A stretch of DNA of 64,000 bases from Pyropia yezoensis (Eukaryota; Rhodophyta; Bangiophyceae; Bangiales; Bangiaceae): positions 22,108,020 to 22,172,019 of the forward strand of contig CM020620.1 of the NCBI GenBank assembly GCA_009829735.1. The letters are read 5' to 3'. Positions 9,068 to 20,200 of this stretch are shown here, piece by piece. Each line of letters starts with the position of its first letter. Position 1 is the first letter of the stretch. The notes below the pieces were generated by a model, which was given only the letters and a program-made list of their open reading frames with translations, was not told where the DNA came from and did not search any database. The translations under genes and the position numbers were made by a program.

Positions 9068-9994
9068 ATGCAGAATGTTCCACCCCGGTTGAGGGTTCGA
9101 GTTGAACGCCTCTTGGACCAATATCACAAGTTGTGGGATGGTCAATTGGGACTCATGAGAGCCACCGAGCACCGGATCGAGTTGAAACCCGGTGCACCCC
9201 CTATACGTCAAAAACCGTACAGGGGAGGGCCCCGTTCAAGGGCCCTCGTCAAAGAGCAAGTCGCTCGCATGGAGGCCCTCGATGTGATTGAGGCCAGTAA
9301 CGCCGAGTGGGCGAGTCCGGTAGTCATCGTCCCAAAAGTTGATGGAACCCCACGGTTCTGTATCGACTACCGTAAGCTCAGCGAGAGCACGGTGAAGGAT
9401 AGTTATCCTCTACGTAGGATGGATGACTGTCTAGACTCACTGGGGGAAGCAACCGTGTTCTTCACCCTAGACTGTAACGCGGGGTATTGGCAAATTCCCA
9501 TTGCCCCGGAAGACAGGCATAAAACTACCTTTACCTCTCGCTGTGGTACCTACCGGTGCAAACGACTACCGTTTGGACTGTGCAACGCGACGGCAACTTT
9601 CCAGCGCGCCATGGACATGACTCTGGCCGGAGTACGGTGGCAGATCTGCCTTGTGTACCAAGACGATATCATTGTGTTCTCCCGAAGTCCGGAGGAGCAC
9701 ATCCGCCATCTTGACCAGGTGTTCAAGCTACTTGATGACGCCGGTGCTTCGCTAAAGGCGTGGCGCCTGCCTTCGCTACCTGCGACCAAACAGGGCCCGC
9801 AGGAATACGTGTTCGATAAGTTCATCGACCACGAGTGGGATGAGGACGATAACCGCCTCATGTTGAGGGGGCGTTGGTTCGGCTATATGGCCAAAGATGA
9901 TACGTGGGAGTACGTAGAGGATCTTTCTGCTGAGAAGGTCCGGGCATACTGCGCCCGGAATGATATCGACCCTACCTGCCCTCCCTCAACCTGA
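9068..9994 (+). pseudogene. Reverse transcriptase fused in frame to a chromodomain (deleted pol)
   Basis: A frame of about 308 residues from the first ATG. The N-terminal two thirds are a Ty3/gypsy reverse transcriptase: FCIDYRKLSE, the first catalytic Asp in FTLDCNAGYWQIP, FGLCNATATFQRAMD, and YQDD in place of the usual YLDD or YVDD. At about 9757, after the 'SLKA' that begins the thumb, the protein jumps to a segment (FDKFIDHEW ... LRGRWFGY ... DDTWEYV) that matches the chromodomain at the C-terminus of E3 integrase. The deletion removed about 700 codons of RNase H and integrase yet kept the frame. Inference: not autonomous. Whether the fusion protein is made is unknown. Confidence 0.75.
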
Positions 9995-10105
9995 GGGAAG
10001 GCCAAGTGACGGTGCCAAGAGAGTGCTTCAAGTCGAAGTGGTACGCAGAGTGGCTTTTAACTACAGCCCTAACCCATACACTCTCACAACAAAGGCAGCT
10101 GCCAG

Positions 10106-11236
10106 CTAGGCACGCATCCTAGACTCCTCAACACCGCGGCCATCGCCCTCGCGTGGAGCCGAGCGGTGAGACCCACGCCGATAACGTTCCCCACCCGTCG
10201 GCGGGGGCGGCGGCTCCAAGTCGGAAGCGTCGCGCCCCTCACGGTCGCGCAAGTGGCGACGACTGCGGCTACTCTTCTGCTTGGTCTTTCGCGCAAGTTG
10301 GCGACGCAGACGCCGGACCGACTCCGTCTCCGACGGGGTAAAGGACTCGGAGACGGAATAAGACAACTCGTCTTCCGACACGGAGGGAGAGCGCCGCGAG
10401 TGACGGCGACGACGGCAATGAGGCGGGCATGCCCGGCTTGCCCGACGCTTGCCGCGCCCAAGTGGGGCCGGCTGGGCCACAATCGACCCAATACGAGCCA
10501 ACTCGGTCGTCATGAACCCCGCTACCGACTTGCAACTCGCGGTCGCCACAACAGTACGAACGCGCTCCTCAAGTTGAGGAGTCTCGGAAACTTGAAGGGT
10601 TGCAGCCGACGCGGCCAACCAAGGAATGGTGCGCACCAACGTGGTGATCATCATCTCGGAGGTCAAGGGCGTGGCCGGCAGTACCAACTTGGGATAGACC
10701 GTGAGGAGGGTGGCCCCCAAGTTGGGGGACACCGGGGTGGATGTCTCAACAGCAACGCTTATCGGGATGTATCCGTGCGGCTGGAATGGGACAGGAGGAA
10801 GCGGAGGGGCTCGCCGAGTAGGCGGAGCCCGAGAGTACCTGCGACCCCTACTCGGTGCCCCCGCAATAGGTTGAGTCACGTAGTCATTGTGGGCGGGCAC
10901 GGCCAGCACGATTGCCTTGTCCGGGGGGGGCGCAGTGTGGCGTTCCACCCCCGGGGCATACGGGTAGTCCCCGATGCCCAGCCCCTCCTTGAGTACCACA
11001 CGGCCGTCGTGAAGCTCACGACCGACCCAGACGAATTGGCGAAGGGCGCCATCGTCTTTGGGCCCGCAGGAGGATCGGCGTAACTTGCGCTCGATGCTCT
11101 CCCACTCGATGCGCTTGTGGATGCGCAGCATCTCCTCAAGTAGAGTGAGCTGTCCTGATGAGCACCCCTCAGCAACTAGCTGAGGGGTGAGCTGTTCAAA
11201 ACCTTGGATAAGCCGGGGGGAGAGATGCCAGAGCAT
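10106..11236 (-). CDS. Convergent additional (antisense) gene of E0, unknown function
   Basis: An open frame of 376 residues from the first ATG (the frame extends upstream to a GTG at 11260). It lies tail-to-tail with the RT-chromodomain gene, only about 110 bp from its stop. The N-terminus is helical (SPRLIQGFEQL, LEEMLRIHKRIEW), the middle is Pro-rich, and a second helical segment (near SEMMITTLVRTIPW and LEERVRTVVATA) resembles in position and pattern the C-terminal helical segment of the E1-E4 antisense proteins. The C-terminus is basic and Arg/Ser-rich, unlike E2. No enzyme motif or membrane segment is recognised. Homology to the other antisense genes is inferred mainly from location and layout. 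It could instead be a degenerate gag-like frame. Confidence 0.45.
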   Translation of the reverse strand: MLWHLSPRLIQGFEQLTPQLVAEGCSSGQLTLLEEMLRIHKRIEWESIERKLRRSSCGPKDDGALRQFVWVGRELHDGRVVLKEGLGIGDYPYAPGVERHTAPPPDKAIVLAVPAHNDYVTQPIAGAPSRGRRYSRAPPTRRAPPLPPVPFQPHGYIPISVAVETSTPVSPNLGATLLTVYPKLVLPATPLTSEMMITTLVRTIPWLAASAATLQVSETPQLEERVRTVVATASCKSVAGFMTTELARIGSIVAQPAPLGRGKRRASRACPPHCRRRRHSRRSPSVSEDELSYSVSESFTPSETESVRRLRRQLARKTKQKSSRSRRHLRDREGRDASDLEPPPPPTGGERYRRGSHRSAPREGDGRGVEESRMRA

Positions 11237-11551
11237 CCCCCGGCGCTGGACACAAGACACCTAAGTTGACATGACCTCGAGGAGCCACTGGGTTGCCAAC
11301 ACGGCGAACACCACGTGGTCCGGGCGATGGGCTGCGCCGTACGGCGGTGGAAACAGAGATCTTGGCGCGCCAAAGGTGTCCAAGGACGTGGTGGTCGTAA
11401 TGGCGGTGGTGGTGAAGGTGTTAGTGGTGGTGTTCGCGGCGTTTGCGGCGGCGGTGGTGGCAGTTGGCTCGTCGGGAGCGCAACAGCTTCAGCCGGAAGG
11501 ACGACAGCACGAGAGCGAACCGACCGCCAGCACTGACCGGCGGTGCGTATC

Positions 11552-13460
11552 TCAGATGGTGAGTGCCACCCACCAGGCGTGCGCGCGAGGCACTCGAGTA
11601 CATTTTATATGCGGGGGCGGCCGGCCTGACGACCCTCCAGGCCCCCTCTCCCTCTCCCCGGCCATCGACGGGGCGGGCGCAGCCAGCGGAGGGAGGGTGG
11701 GGCCGGCGGCGAGCCCAGCACCGGCGCGGGCCGTCATCGCCACCTGCCGGCCGGCAGCGAGGAGGTGCGTGACAACGTCCCGTAGTGACGCGGCGGCGGC
11801 CGCGGCGGCGACACGCCGACAGGCGGGGGCGAGGCAGTGCGAGGGGGCAGCTCCAGCGGCGGCGCCTAGGGAGGTGTCCGACGGTGGCGGTGCCACCGCC
11901 GTCGCCCTCTGCGAGCGGCGATCGGCGCAGACGACCGCGCCCGGTGGGGGGAGGGGGGAGCGGGTGGGGATGGAGAGCGCTTGCCGTAGCGCCGCGTCCT
12001 CGGCGGCAACGGCGGCGGCGGTGACCGCTTCCGGCGACGAGAGGGTGGTTGAGGCGGCGAGGAGGTCCGCGGTGGCCGCCTCGGCGGCGGCGAGGCGCGC
12101 CTCCACCGCCGCCGTCGACACTGACGAGGCAGCGCCTCCCGCATCACCGTCATCCCCTGCGGGTGATGCCGTTTCTGTGGGGGTGCGCAGGGAGGCGGCG
12201 GCGGCAGGGGCCGGCTCCTCAACGGCCGCCGCCGCCCCGCCCACGGCGGCGGGCGTCGGATGGCGGGAGGCGACCGCGGCGGCGGCCGCCGCCGCCGTGT
12301 CAATCGGCGACGCAACGGCCGGCGCGCCCACCGACCGTGGCGGACAGCAGGTGGCCATGGCGGGCAGTGTCGCCACCGCCGGGGCGGCGTCTTGTGGCGG
12401 CGCGGTAGCGGCCGCGGTGGCCACCGTGCCAGCCGCAGTGGTAGCGCCAGCGGCCGCCGCGGCCGCGGCCGCAACGGCCGCGCCATCGGTGGCCGCAGCG
12501 GAGGCAGCTGGCGCGGCGTCCCCACCGTCGCACGCCGCACAGGCCGGCGGTGGCGGGGCAGACGGTGGCGGTGGCGACGGCGCCGGTGCGCCCATCGCCC
12601 CGGCCGCACCCGCCGGTGGCGGTGCCACAGGCGGCGCCGGTGGCGGCGGCGCCGTTGCGCCCGCCGCTTCTTCAGCGGGGGGCGGGTTGGCGGGGGCGGC
12701 AGCGGCGGCAGCGGCCCCGGCAGCAGCCGCCGCTGCCGCTGTCGCCGCGGCCGCAGCTGTGCCGTCGGCCGCCGCCGGTGGCGGCGGCGGCGGCGGCGGC
12801 GCGGTCGCGCCCTCCCCCCACCCCTCCGCCACGGTAGCGGCGACCACATCCGCCGCCGCCAGCCGGTCCCCCCCCCCTCCTATCCCCACCCCGAGCAAGT
12901 ACACGTACCACTGCACGCTTCCACCCACTTCAGGTCTCCCGTCGCGAGCCGTCGCACCCCCCCCTCCCCCCCCTCCCCCTCTTCCTCCTCGTCCTCCTTG
13001 CCGCCCGCCCATGACGCGAACCGGTCCCCCCACAGCGTCAGCTCCCCCCCCCCCCCCACTGCCACGCCCACCCCCCCCGCCAACCTCCCCCCACTCGTCG
13101 GCACGGTATCCGCCAGCCCATTGACGCCGGCAATTCCGCCCGCGCCAGGGGGGGGCGTAGGACGGGGAGAGGGAAACGCGGAGGGCGGCCTCGGTAGCGA
13201 CGAGGGCCGCGAGCGACGGCCCCTCACCGCCGCCGCCGCCGCCCCCGCCGCTACCGCTGCCAGGGAGGACGAGGCGCACAAAGGCGAGGCCGGGGGGGAC
13301 CGCCGCGGGGCGGACGGCTGCGGTGGCGGCGGCGACGAGGGCCGCGAGGCCCGCCGCGTCCGTGGAGAGGTACATGGCGCCGAGGGCGAAGGCCGCCTCG
13401 AGCACCGCCCGCCCCCCCCCCGCCGCGTCGCCCGAAGCCCCGTCCGCCAGCGGGCGCCGA
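11552..13460 (-). CDS. Ala/Pro/Gly-rich predicted protein fragment, low confidence
   Basis: Both strands are open for over 1.8 kb because the DNA is extremely GC-rich, so openness alone means little. The minus strand is the better candidate. Its translation has protein-like stretches, such as LEAAFALGAMYLSTDAAGL, SLAALVATEAALRVSL, and an amphipathic helix containing VEARLAAAEAATADLLAAS, between Gly/Pro/Ala runs. A motif with PACxRVAAAA...ASLRD occurs twice (near 11780-11860 and 13510-13600), suggesting an internal duplication. The frame stays open upstream to about 13460 with no clear start. A probable solo LTR and E1 lie just upstream, so the 5' part may have been cut away. I do not recognise the family. 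Confidence 0.3.
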
Positions 13461-13755
13461 CACAGCCGCCGCGCCCGCGTGGGCGGCGGGCACGGCGCTC
13501 GCGTCCCGTAGTGACGCGGCGTCCGCAGCGGCGGCTACACGCCAACAGGCGGGGGCGGGGCAGCGCGGGGGGGCAGCTCCAACGACGCCATCGCGGCGGC
13601 TGCCGTTTGATGGGGGAAGGGGGGGGGCGGGGGGGTTGTCGGCGTCGCCGGCAGCAACGCAGACGGCGGCAGCGGCGCCGGCGGAGGTGGTCATGGTAGA
13701 GGCAGCGGTGCCGCCGGCGAGGGAAGGGTGGCACGCCGCCACGGGAGAGGGGGGG

Positions 13756-14401
13756 TGTAGCGCAATGGAACCCAGGTTCCCGACACCACAAACCACAAAC
13801 ACACACACAGAGACCACAGTCCGATGCCCAGGAAGGAACAGGTAAGAGCCCTTGCTGGTCCACTCGCCCGCCACGATACGAGGCAAAGGTAATCAGGACA
13901 AAAGCCCGAGGGAGAAGTAAACGCAAAGTACTGTTGATTTTACAAGATGGCCCCGGGGAAAACCCCGGAGCACCCCTCAAGAACCTCCCCCCCTGGCCCC
14001 TCCAAGGGCCCAGAACGAGGCCCCCAGAGGGCGCCCCCAGCGGGCCAAGTGCCAGCAAGGCACCGGCCGCTCACCGGGCCAACACACGAAAAGCAAGCGA
14101 AATCCCCGCACACACAAAAGTCAATCTCCGAAAAAAAACCAGTGGGAAGAAGGGGAGAGACACGAAATCACGCAAGGAAAATAAATGCGAACAATCAAGA
14201 AAATGACCCGAAGGTCAGTATGCCCCCAACCGGGCAAGTCCTCCACTCCGGGGGACCAATCAGGGCACCGGGCGTGTGGCAACTGCCCCGGGGCACCGAT
14301 GCAGGGATCCCAAGCCAGCTCGTGGTTCCACGTAACGCTGCCAGCCGGGTCCCAAGTCAGCCTCCCGGGTCCCAACGGTACCTAAGGGCCACAATGCCAC
14401 A
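13756..14401. repeat. Probable solo LTR (646 bp) with GGGGG target duplication
   Basis: A block starting TGTAGCG and ending TGCCACA has the TG...CA termini, with near-inverted ends, seen in the E1-E3 LTRs. It is flanked on both sides by GGGGG. Its base composition is far less GC-biased than the surrounding low-complexity DNA, which resumes in similar form at 14402. No primer-binding site or internal genes accompany it, as expected for a solo LTR left by LTR-LTR recombination. Because the flanks are G runs, the target duplication is weak evidence. Confidence 0.45.
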
Positions 14402-14461
14402 GGGGGGGTATGGCCGCCAGCCGGCGCCGACACGGCCGCCACGCCCGCGTGGGTAGCGGGC

Positions 14462-14823
14462 TGTAGCAATATGGATGACCGTATTGTGACCCTAATATAA
14501 GAGGACTACTTCTAACCCTTAACTTTCAATTTGGGAGTCCGTATTGGTCACGGTATCTATAAGTTACGTATGACCAGAGGGACTTGCATCTTGGGGTGGA
14601 GGTTAGTTAGTAGTGTCTCCGAGGGTTTATAACGAGGGGGCCGGCGGCGAATCCACTGCCGGCCAAGGCAGAACAACAAACCCTTCCCATTTGGGCTCCC
14701 ATCTTGGTCCTGTGGCTTGCGCTCCAAGGACAGCAACCTTGGCCTCCCGGTGACGTTGGTGCCGATCCCCCTTGGTGAGTGTTCCCTGAGAGTGGACGCG
14801 CAGCGGATACCTATTGTGCTACA
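14462..14823 (+). repeat. 5' LTR of Ty3/gypsy element E1
   Basis: 362 bp, from TGTAGCA to TGCTACA, a perfect 7-bp terminal inverted repeat. It pairs with the 3' LTR at 24808-25169, equal in length but differing at roughly ten positions, so the insertion is not recent. A TATA-like 'gtttataacgag' lies about 200 bp from the end nearest the genes and is kept in the E2 LTRs. The flanking pentamers are CGGGC (left) and CGGGT (right of the 3' LTR), a 5-bp target duplication with one change. Confidence 0.92.
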
Positions 14824-14824
14824 T

Positions 14825-14842
14825 TGGTGTAGCAGCAGGGGA
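14825..14842 (+). promoter_or_regulatory. Primer-binding site of E1
   Basis: TGGTGTAGCAGCAGGGGA starts one base after the LTR end. It differs at one position from the site in E0, E2 and the E3-type remnant (TGGTGGAGCAG...). Confidence 0.75.
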
Positions 14843-15056
14843 CGGACTTCCGTCACCCTTGTGGTGACGCCGTCTTCGGCCCTGGCACACGGATATGGAT
14901 CCGGTCCTCTTCTTCTAGTAGAAACTCGTGGTGTTGCGATCTGGTTGATTGTGTTGAGTGAATACGTTTGACTGCGATCTACTGTTACTCTCCTCCCTCC
15001 GACTCCCTCGCTCTCTTATTCGTGGTGACCGTTACGTCGGTTGACTGATTGTGACT

Positions 15057-17233
15057 ATGTCTACCCAAGAGACGGGGAATGCTCAAGATGACGGATCGGC
15101 GTCAACCCCGACCCCGGAGCTGAACCCGGGAACCGGGATCGGTAATCTAGTCGACAACATTGAGACGCCGATGCTCTCCGGTGCCGGATCGACGTTTGGT
15201 ACGGAACGGACGGCCGGGGGCGGCGGACCGCCTCAACCGTCCTCTGCCGACCTTACTCCGCCGCCAACTTCACCAGGGGACTCCCTGATGGCGTCGTTGC
15301 CTCGCATCGAGGCCCGGTTCACCGGACTTGACGCCCGTCAAGAGCGTACGGAGGACGCAATGGCTGTGCTGATGTCAACACGCCACACGACGGTACCCCG
15401 TCGTGTTTCTCCCACACCGGTACGATTCGAACCGGCCGGACTACTTTCGGAGTCCACCAGGGTCGACCCCGGTGTTGCTACTCCTGGAAAACCCCCAGAC
15501 ACGGCGGGTTATGGATCCGACTCGTCAGCCGAGTTGGAAGGTAGCCATACGGAGCGCTACGCTCGGAGCACCCAGAGCGGGCTCCGCGGACATGGTCCGG
15601 CCGATACTTACGCCGGAACAGAGTCGGCGATGGGGAAAGACGGTACCGTATCGCAGTACCCCATCGACGACGGAAGCCAAGCAACTAGTGTACCCGAGGC
15701 ACCGACGCTGGAAGCTCTAGCGTCACTGGTGCAAGCGATGGCAGCGCAGGCTACTGCGAGCTTACTGAAGCGGATGGAGTCCGATGAGTTTACTCATCAA
15801 CTGGCCAAGCGACTGGATATCCAGGACGCGGACACGGAGATTGTCAATGAAGCTTTCAGGTCGGTACTGACTCCTGAACGTTATCGTTTGGAGGACCGAT
15901 CCACTACCGTGTCGGAATCGATGTGTACAACCTCGCATCGAGCGATCCGCTCGATGCAGACCCTTATGAAGGGAGTCCCTATGTGTGAGGGCCCGGACGG
16001 ACGCCCGTTGGCACTCATTGGCTTCTTGACTAGCTTCAAGGCAGCCGCAGATAAGGCACTCGTTAACAAGGGGCTGGCTCTGGAGATCCTCCCGTTCTTT
16101 GTTGATGAAAGGGTACGAGGCATCCTCCGCCAGGCATCCCCGATGCCGGGAATGAGGGTCGCAGCCACCCCCATGGATTACCGTGGTATACTGAAGGAGC
16201 TGCTTAGCAGCTACCTCAGCGAGGACAAGTGCGAAGGCCACTATCTGGCCCTTCGCACCGCCACCACCGAGTCCTGGGAGGATGAGTAGATGTTAGGACG
16301 CCGGATCCAAGAGCTCTACTACGAGCTGGGGAAGTTTCTCGGCGAAGGGGAGCTTCGGGCCATCCTGTTCGCAGGAGTACCCAACTATGTGCGGATATCC
16401 ACACGGGGAGCCAATACGGCCCGGACGAACTTCAGTCGACTGATGCACATGTGCAAGTCCCTAGGGGACGCCTACCGGGTGTTTCACGCGGAATGTGCCT
16501 TGGCCCCGAACCCAAGGGTGAGGGGGGCAAACCCAGTCTTTCCCCGGTACCGAGGCAAGACAAGATGGAACGGAAGGCCGCACCAGTACTGGTGGCGAAC
16601 GAGTATGCCCCCACGGGTGAGGATGAACCTCTAGTCGACCAACAGGGCCACCCAATGCTACCGGCGACGCCGGTGATTGATGAGCAAGATACCGTAGCGT
16701 ACATCGCTCCGGCTGGGACCCAGTTCCAGGTCAACGAGGGAGCGGGACGGCGCGTCCCGTATGTGCGGACTACGGGGTATGCCCCGGTTACGGGTAACTC
16801 CCACCAACCCCAGCCGACATGGGCGGTGCGTACGGAGGCACCTCCGCACATCGCTGGTAGAACCAACCGGCTGGGGGAGTCCATATTCCGTTTGGCACCG
16901 GGACCCAAGGCCTAACAAGGGGCAGGCAGTCGGGCGCCCGAGGCAGGCAACCGGACCTATGGAGCCAACCCGACGCGGACGCCCGGGACAGCCGGCACTT
17001 CCGGATGCATGTTGTGCGGAGACCCCCAACACTGGGTGTCATCATGCCTGCTCATCCCGGAGGAGTCTCTACGGGCAGCGGCGCAACGCAAGGCATCCAT
17101 TAGGGGGTATCCCGCCAGAGCACCGGCACCGGGTAGGCGACAAGGTCCAGGAGGAGTACTGGCAGTCGAGGAGGCACCTCCTCTCCCGGACATCCCGGAA
17201 GACAGTACCCGGCCGAGCACGGGAAACGAGTGA
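15057..17233 (+). pseudogene. gag: E1 gag, broken
   Basis: From the ATG at 15057 the protein begins MSTQETGNAQDDG, as in E2. The N-terminal 200 residues are Ser/Thr/Pro-rich, followed by a helical capsid-like region and, near the end, a zinc knuckle CMLCGDPQHWVSSC (C-x2-C-x4-H-x4-C; nucleotides about 17006-17050). Three lesions relative to E2: TAG at 16287-16289 in place of GAG, loss of one base near 16503-16515, and TAA at 16913-16915 in place of TAC. The frame ends with TGA at 17231-17233, two codons after the GGGAAAC heptamer. Family role: forms the virus-like particle and binds the RNA genome. Confidence 0.85.
17221..17227 (+). promoter_or_regulatory. Putative -1 ribosomal frameshift heptamer, E1 gag/pol
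   Basis: GGGAAAC is phased as G GGA AAC in the gag frame, followed by GAG and TGA. The pol frame is -1 relative to gag and open here. A possible 6-bp stem (17248-17253 with 17077... i.e. CGGGGT at 17248 and ACCCCG at 17277) lies downstream. The same heptamer sits at the same place in E2, E3 and E4. Confidence 0.7.
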
Positions 17234-20200
17234 GAGGAAGGGCGACACGGGGTCGCTGGGGCAACCCTAGCAAGCCACCCCGGACTGCCGCGAGGAAAGC
17301 TCCACGGAGAGCGCGGTTGAGCCGACGCCGCATCAACCCCCGGGTACACCTTCCGGGCCCGACGATACGGCGTCAGGGGATTGATGACCAACCTCCAAGG
17401 TTGGGAGGAGAGGACGGGAAGCCCCGTCACATGGAACCAGACAAGGGCCCTGTTCAGGATGCCCGAGCTACACCGGATATTGGTGTAGGCCACGTGCTGT
17501 TTACCTTGGAGAACTTCAAGGTATCAGCCACACTGGGGGTTGACCCCCAGTCGACCCGATCGTATTACCCTGTTCTGGATACAGGGGCTGGACCGAACCT
17601 GATCCGGAAGGATACCCTCGCGGACAAGTGGCTCCCGCGAGTCAGAGTTACTCGGGGACCCACGATCAAAGATGCGAATGGTCGTCTCATTCGTACGACC
17701 GCAACGATGTCGCTGCGGGTCACCATCGGGGAGCTCACCACGGAAGTCGACTTCCTGGTATATGAGACTCTATCTGTGCCCTGCATACTGGGGTGCACCA
17801 TCATCAACGTTCACGTTGTTGCAATCCGGCCGGGCCGGAGGACCGTCGAGCTGCAAAAGGCCGACGGGACGAAGAGAGGACAGACAGCTATCATCAGGGA
17901 CCTGACGCTACAGGGGAGCGACGTTAACGTGGCTGAGGTATACGCAAGCGCAGAACCAAATGCACTCCGGCTGGCCAAGCGGACCCGCTTTGAGCCGTTA
18001 TCGGAGACCGTCCTCCCGGTTAACTGTGACCTCGCAGGCATCTGCGGAGTTCAGTCCAACCTACGAACCTACAAGCGCCATGGGTTGACCATGGCCAACG
18101 GTATCGTAGACCTCCGAGCGGGGGGGTCATCACTGCTCGTGATGGCAAACTATCCCCGTAAGGCAGTCACCCTTCCGAAGGGAACTATCCTCGGGATTGC
18201 CGAGCTCTACGAAGGAGATATCCTTACCCCTGATAAGGAAGATCAAGTGGAACCACTTGAGGTACTGGCTGCCGCCGAGACCACCGAGCGACAGCAAACC
18301 GATGACGGGAAGCCTAACCCATCGGCGGCTCCGGCGGACATGCCGCCAAAGGACCAAGAAGCCTTGAAGGCACTGGCCGAGGCTGACCTCGACCATCTTC
18401 CCCCTTCGGTAGCCGAAGGGGTACGACGGATGCTAAGAAAGCATGACGTCATCTGGACCGGCGGGGCTCTGGGTACCATTGGGGCAACCCAACACCGTAC
18501 AGACTTGGTACCAGGTGCACGACCAGCGCGGTCCCAACCGCATCGCGCGGGACCTATGCAACGATAGATCGTTGATGGAGAAGTGAAGAGGATGAGCGAA
18601 GCTAAGGTGATCCGACCTTTGATGTCGGAGTGGGGTGCCCCAGTCGTGATCGTACCGAAGAAGCATCAAACCCCTCGGTTTTGCATCGATTATCGACGCC
18701 TCAACTTGGTAACCAAGAAAGACTCATACCCTTTACCAAGGATGGACGAGTGTATCGACTCCCTGACGGAAGCCACAGTGTTTACCACTATCGACTGCAA
18801 TGCCGGGTACTGGCAGATCCCAGTCGCGGAGGAGGATACCCCCAGGACAGCGTTCGCCTGTCACAGTGGAGTGTACGAGTTCCTCAGGATGCCCTTCGGA
18901 TTGTCCAACGCCCCCGCCACATTCCAGCGGGCCATCGACATTATACTGTCGCGAGTGAAGTGGCGTAACTGCCTGGTGTACCTGGACGATGTCATCGTCT
19001 TCTCACGTACCATGGATGACCATGTGCAACATGTGGACGAGGTACTCACCCTCTTGCAGAACGCCGGGGTAACCCTGCGCCTCAAGAAGTGCGCCTTCTT
19101 TCAGCAGACCGTCTAGTATCTGTGTCATCAGATCACACCAGGTAAACTGGGAGTGCTCGAAGCTAATACCCGGGCACTCCGGGATGCGCGATACACAACC
19201 ACCCAGACACAGCTGAAGAAAGCTTCCTGGGGATGTGCAACGTATACCGACGGTTCGTCAAGGACTTCGCTCGTATAGCCAAAACGTTAAAGGTTCTGAC
19301 GAGCAGCGCCTTGCCAAAGGTACTCCAACCTCCCTCGCCCAGCGAGAGAGAGGCATTCGAGCCGCTCAAGAAAGCTCTGCTAGCCCGACCCGTGCTGGCG
19401 TTGCCGCATAGACGCGGGACCTTCGTCATCGACGTCGATGCCTGCGATACCCAAGTGGGATGCACCCTGTTACAAAGAGAGACAGCCATCGGTACCGATA
19501 ATGCTATCCCGGACCTACATCCGGTAGGGTATTTCACCCGGACACTCAACCCGGCTGAGCGCAACTATAGTGCCACCGAGCGCGAGTGCCTCGGAGTCAT
19601 ACGGGCAGTGCAGCTGCTCCGGCCATACCTGGAAGGATCCAGGTTCATCGTGAGGTCCGACCACGAACCTTTACGATGGCTTCTCAACCTTGGTGACAAG
19701 GATTCCGACAGCCATGGACGGCTAGCCCGGTGGAGCCTGAAGATGGCCGAAGACGACTACCGGACCAAACATAAGGCCGGCTCTACCCGTCATCTGGGAG
19801 ACGCGCTGTCGCGACTCGACACCCCGAGCGGGGATACCCGACAGGTGGACGAAGACATCCCGGTGGTACCGGATTGCATGGTAGGTAACGCCACCCAGGG
19901 TATGGGTGACCATACCATGGCACACCTTCCATGCCCATTAACCCTCGCGGACTTCCGCCAGGCACAGGCCAATGACGATGACTGCAACGCCATCGCGCTA
20001 ACCTTCTGGCCGGCACGGCCGGCATCTTCTCCGAGAATGAGGACGGACTCATATACCGGCGGGCACTCGCCGATGGACGGCATCAGGTCGTGGTCCCCGT
20101 GTCCTTGCGGCAAGCCGTCATGGAACGAGAACACCAGAACCCCACAGCCATACACCCGTGGGGTTGGCGCATGTTCGCAGCAATGCGGAGGTTCTTCTAC

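Larger units (their letters stand above)
8372..11260 (+). mobile_element. Ty3/gypsy element E0, internally deleted
   Basis: This is a compact relic: a primer-binding site at 8374, about 680 bp of leader without recognisable gag or protease, a reverse transcriptase fused to a chromodomain (9068-9994), and a convergent minus-strand additional gene (11236-10106). RNase H and integrase catalytic domains are absent. The order pol, then convergent extra gene, matches E1-E4, so the deletions happened in an element of the same general design. Its 3' LTR was not recognised right of 11260. Confidence 0.65.

Noticed and set aside
11271..13124. 617-codon plus-strand open frame rich in Ala
   Set aside because: Both strands are open because of extreme GC content. 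The plus translation is almost pure Ala/Gly/Pro runs and lacks the helical patterns seen on the minus strand.
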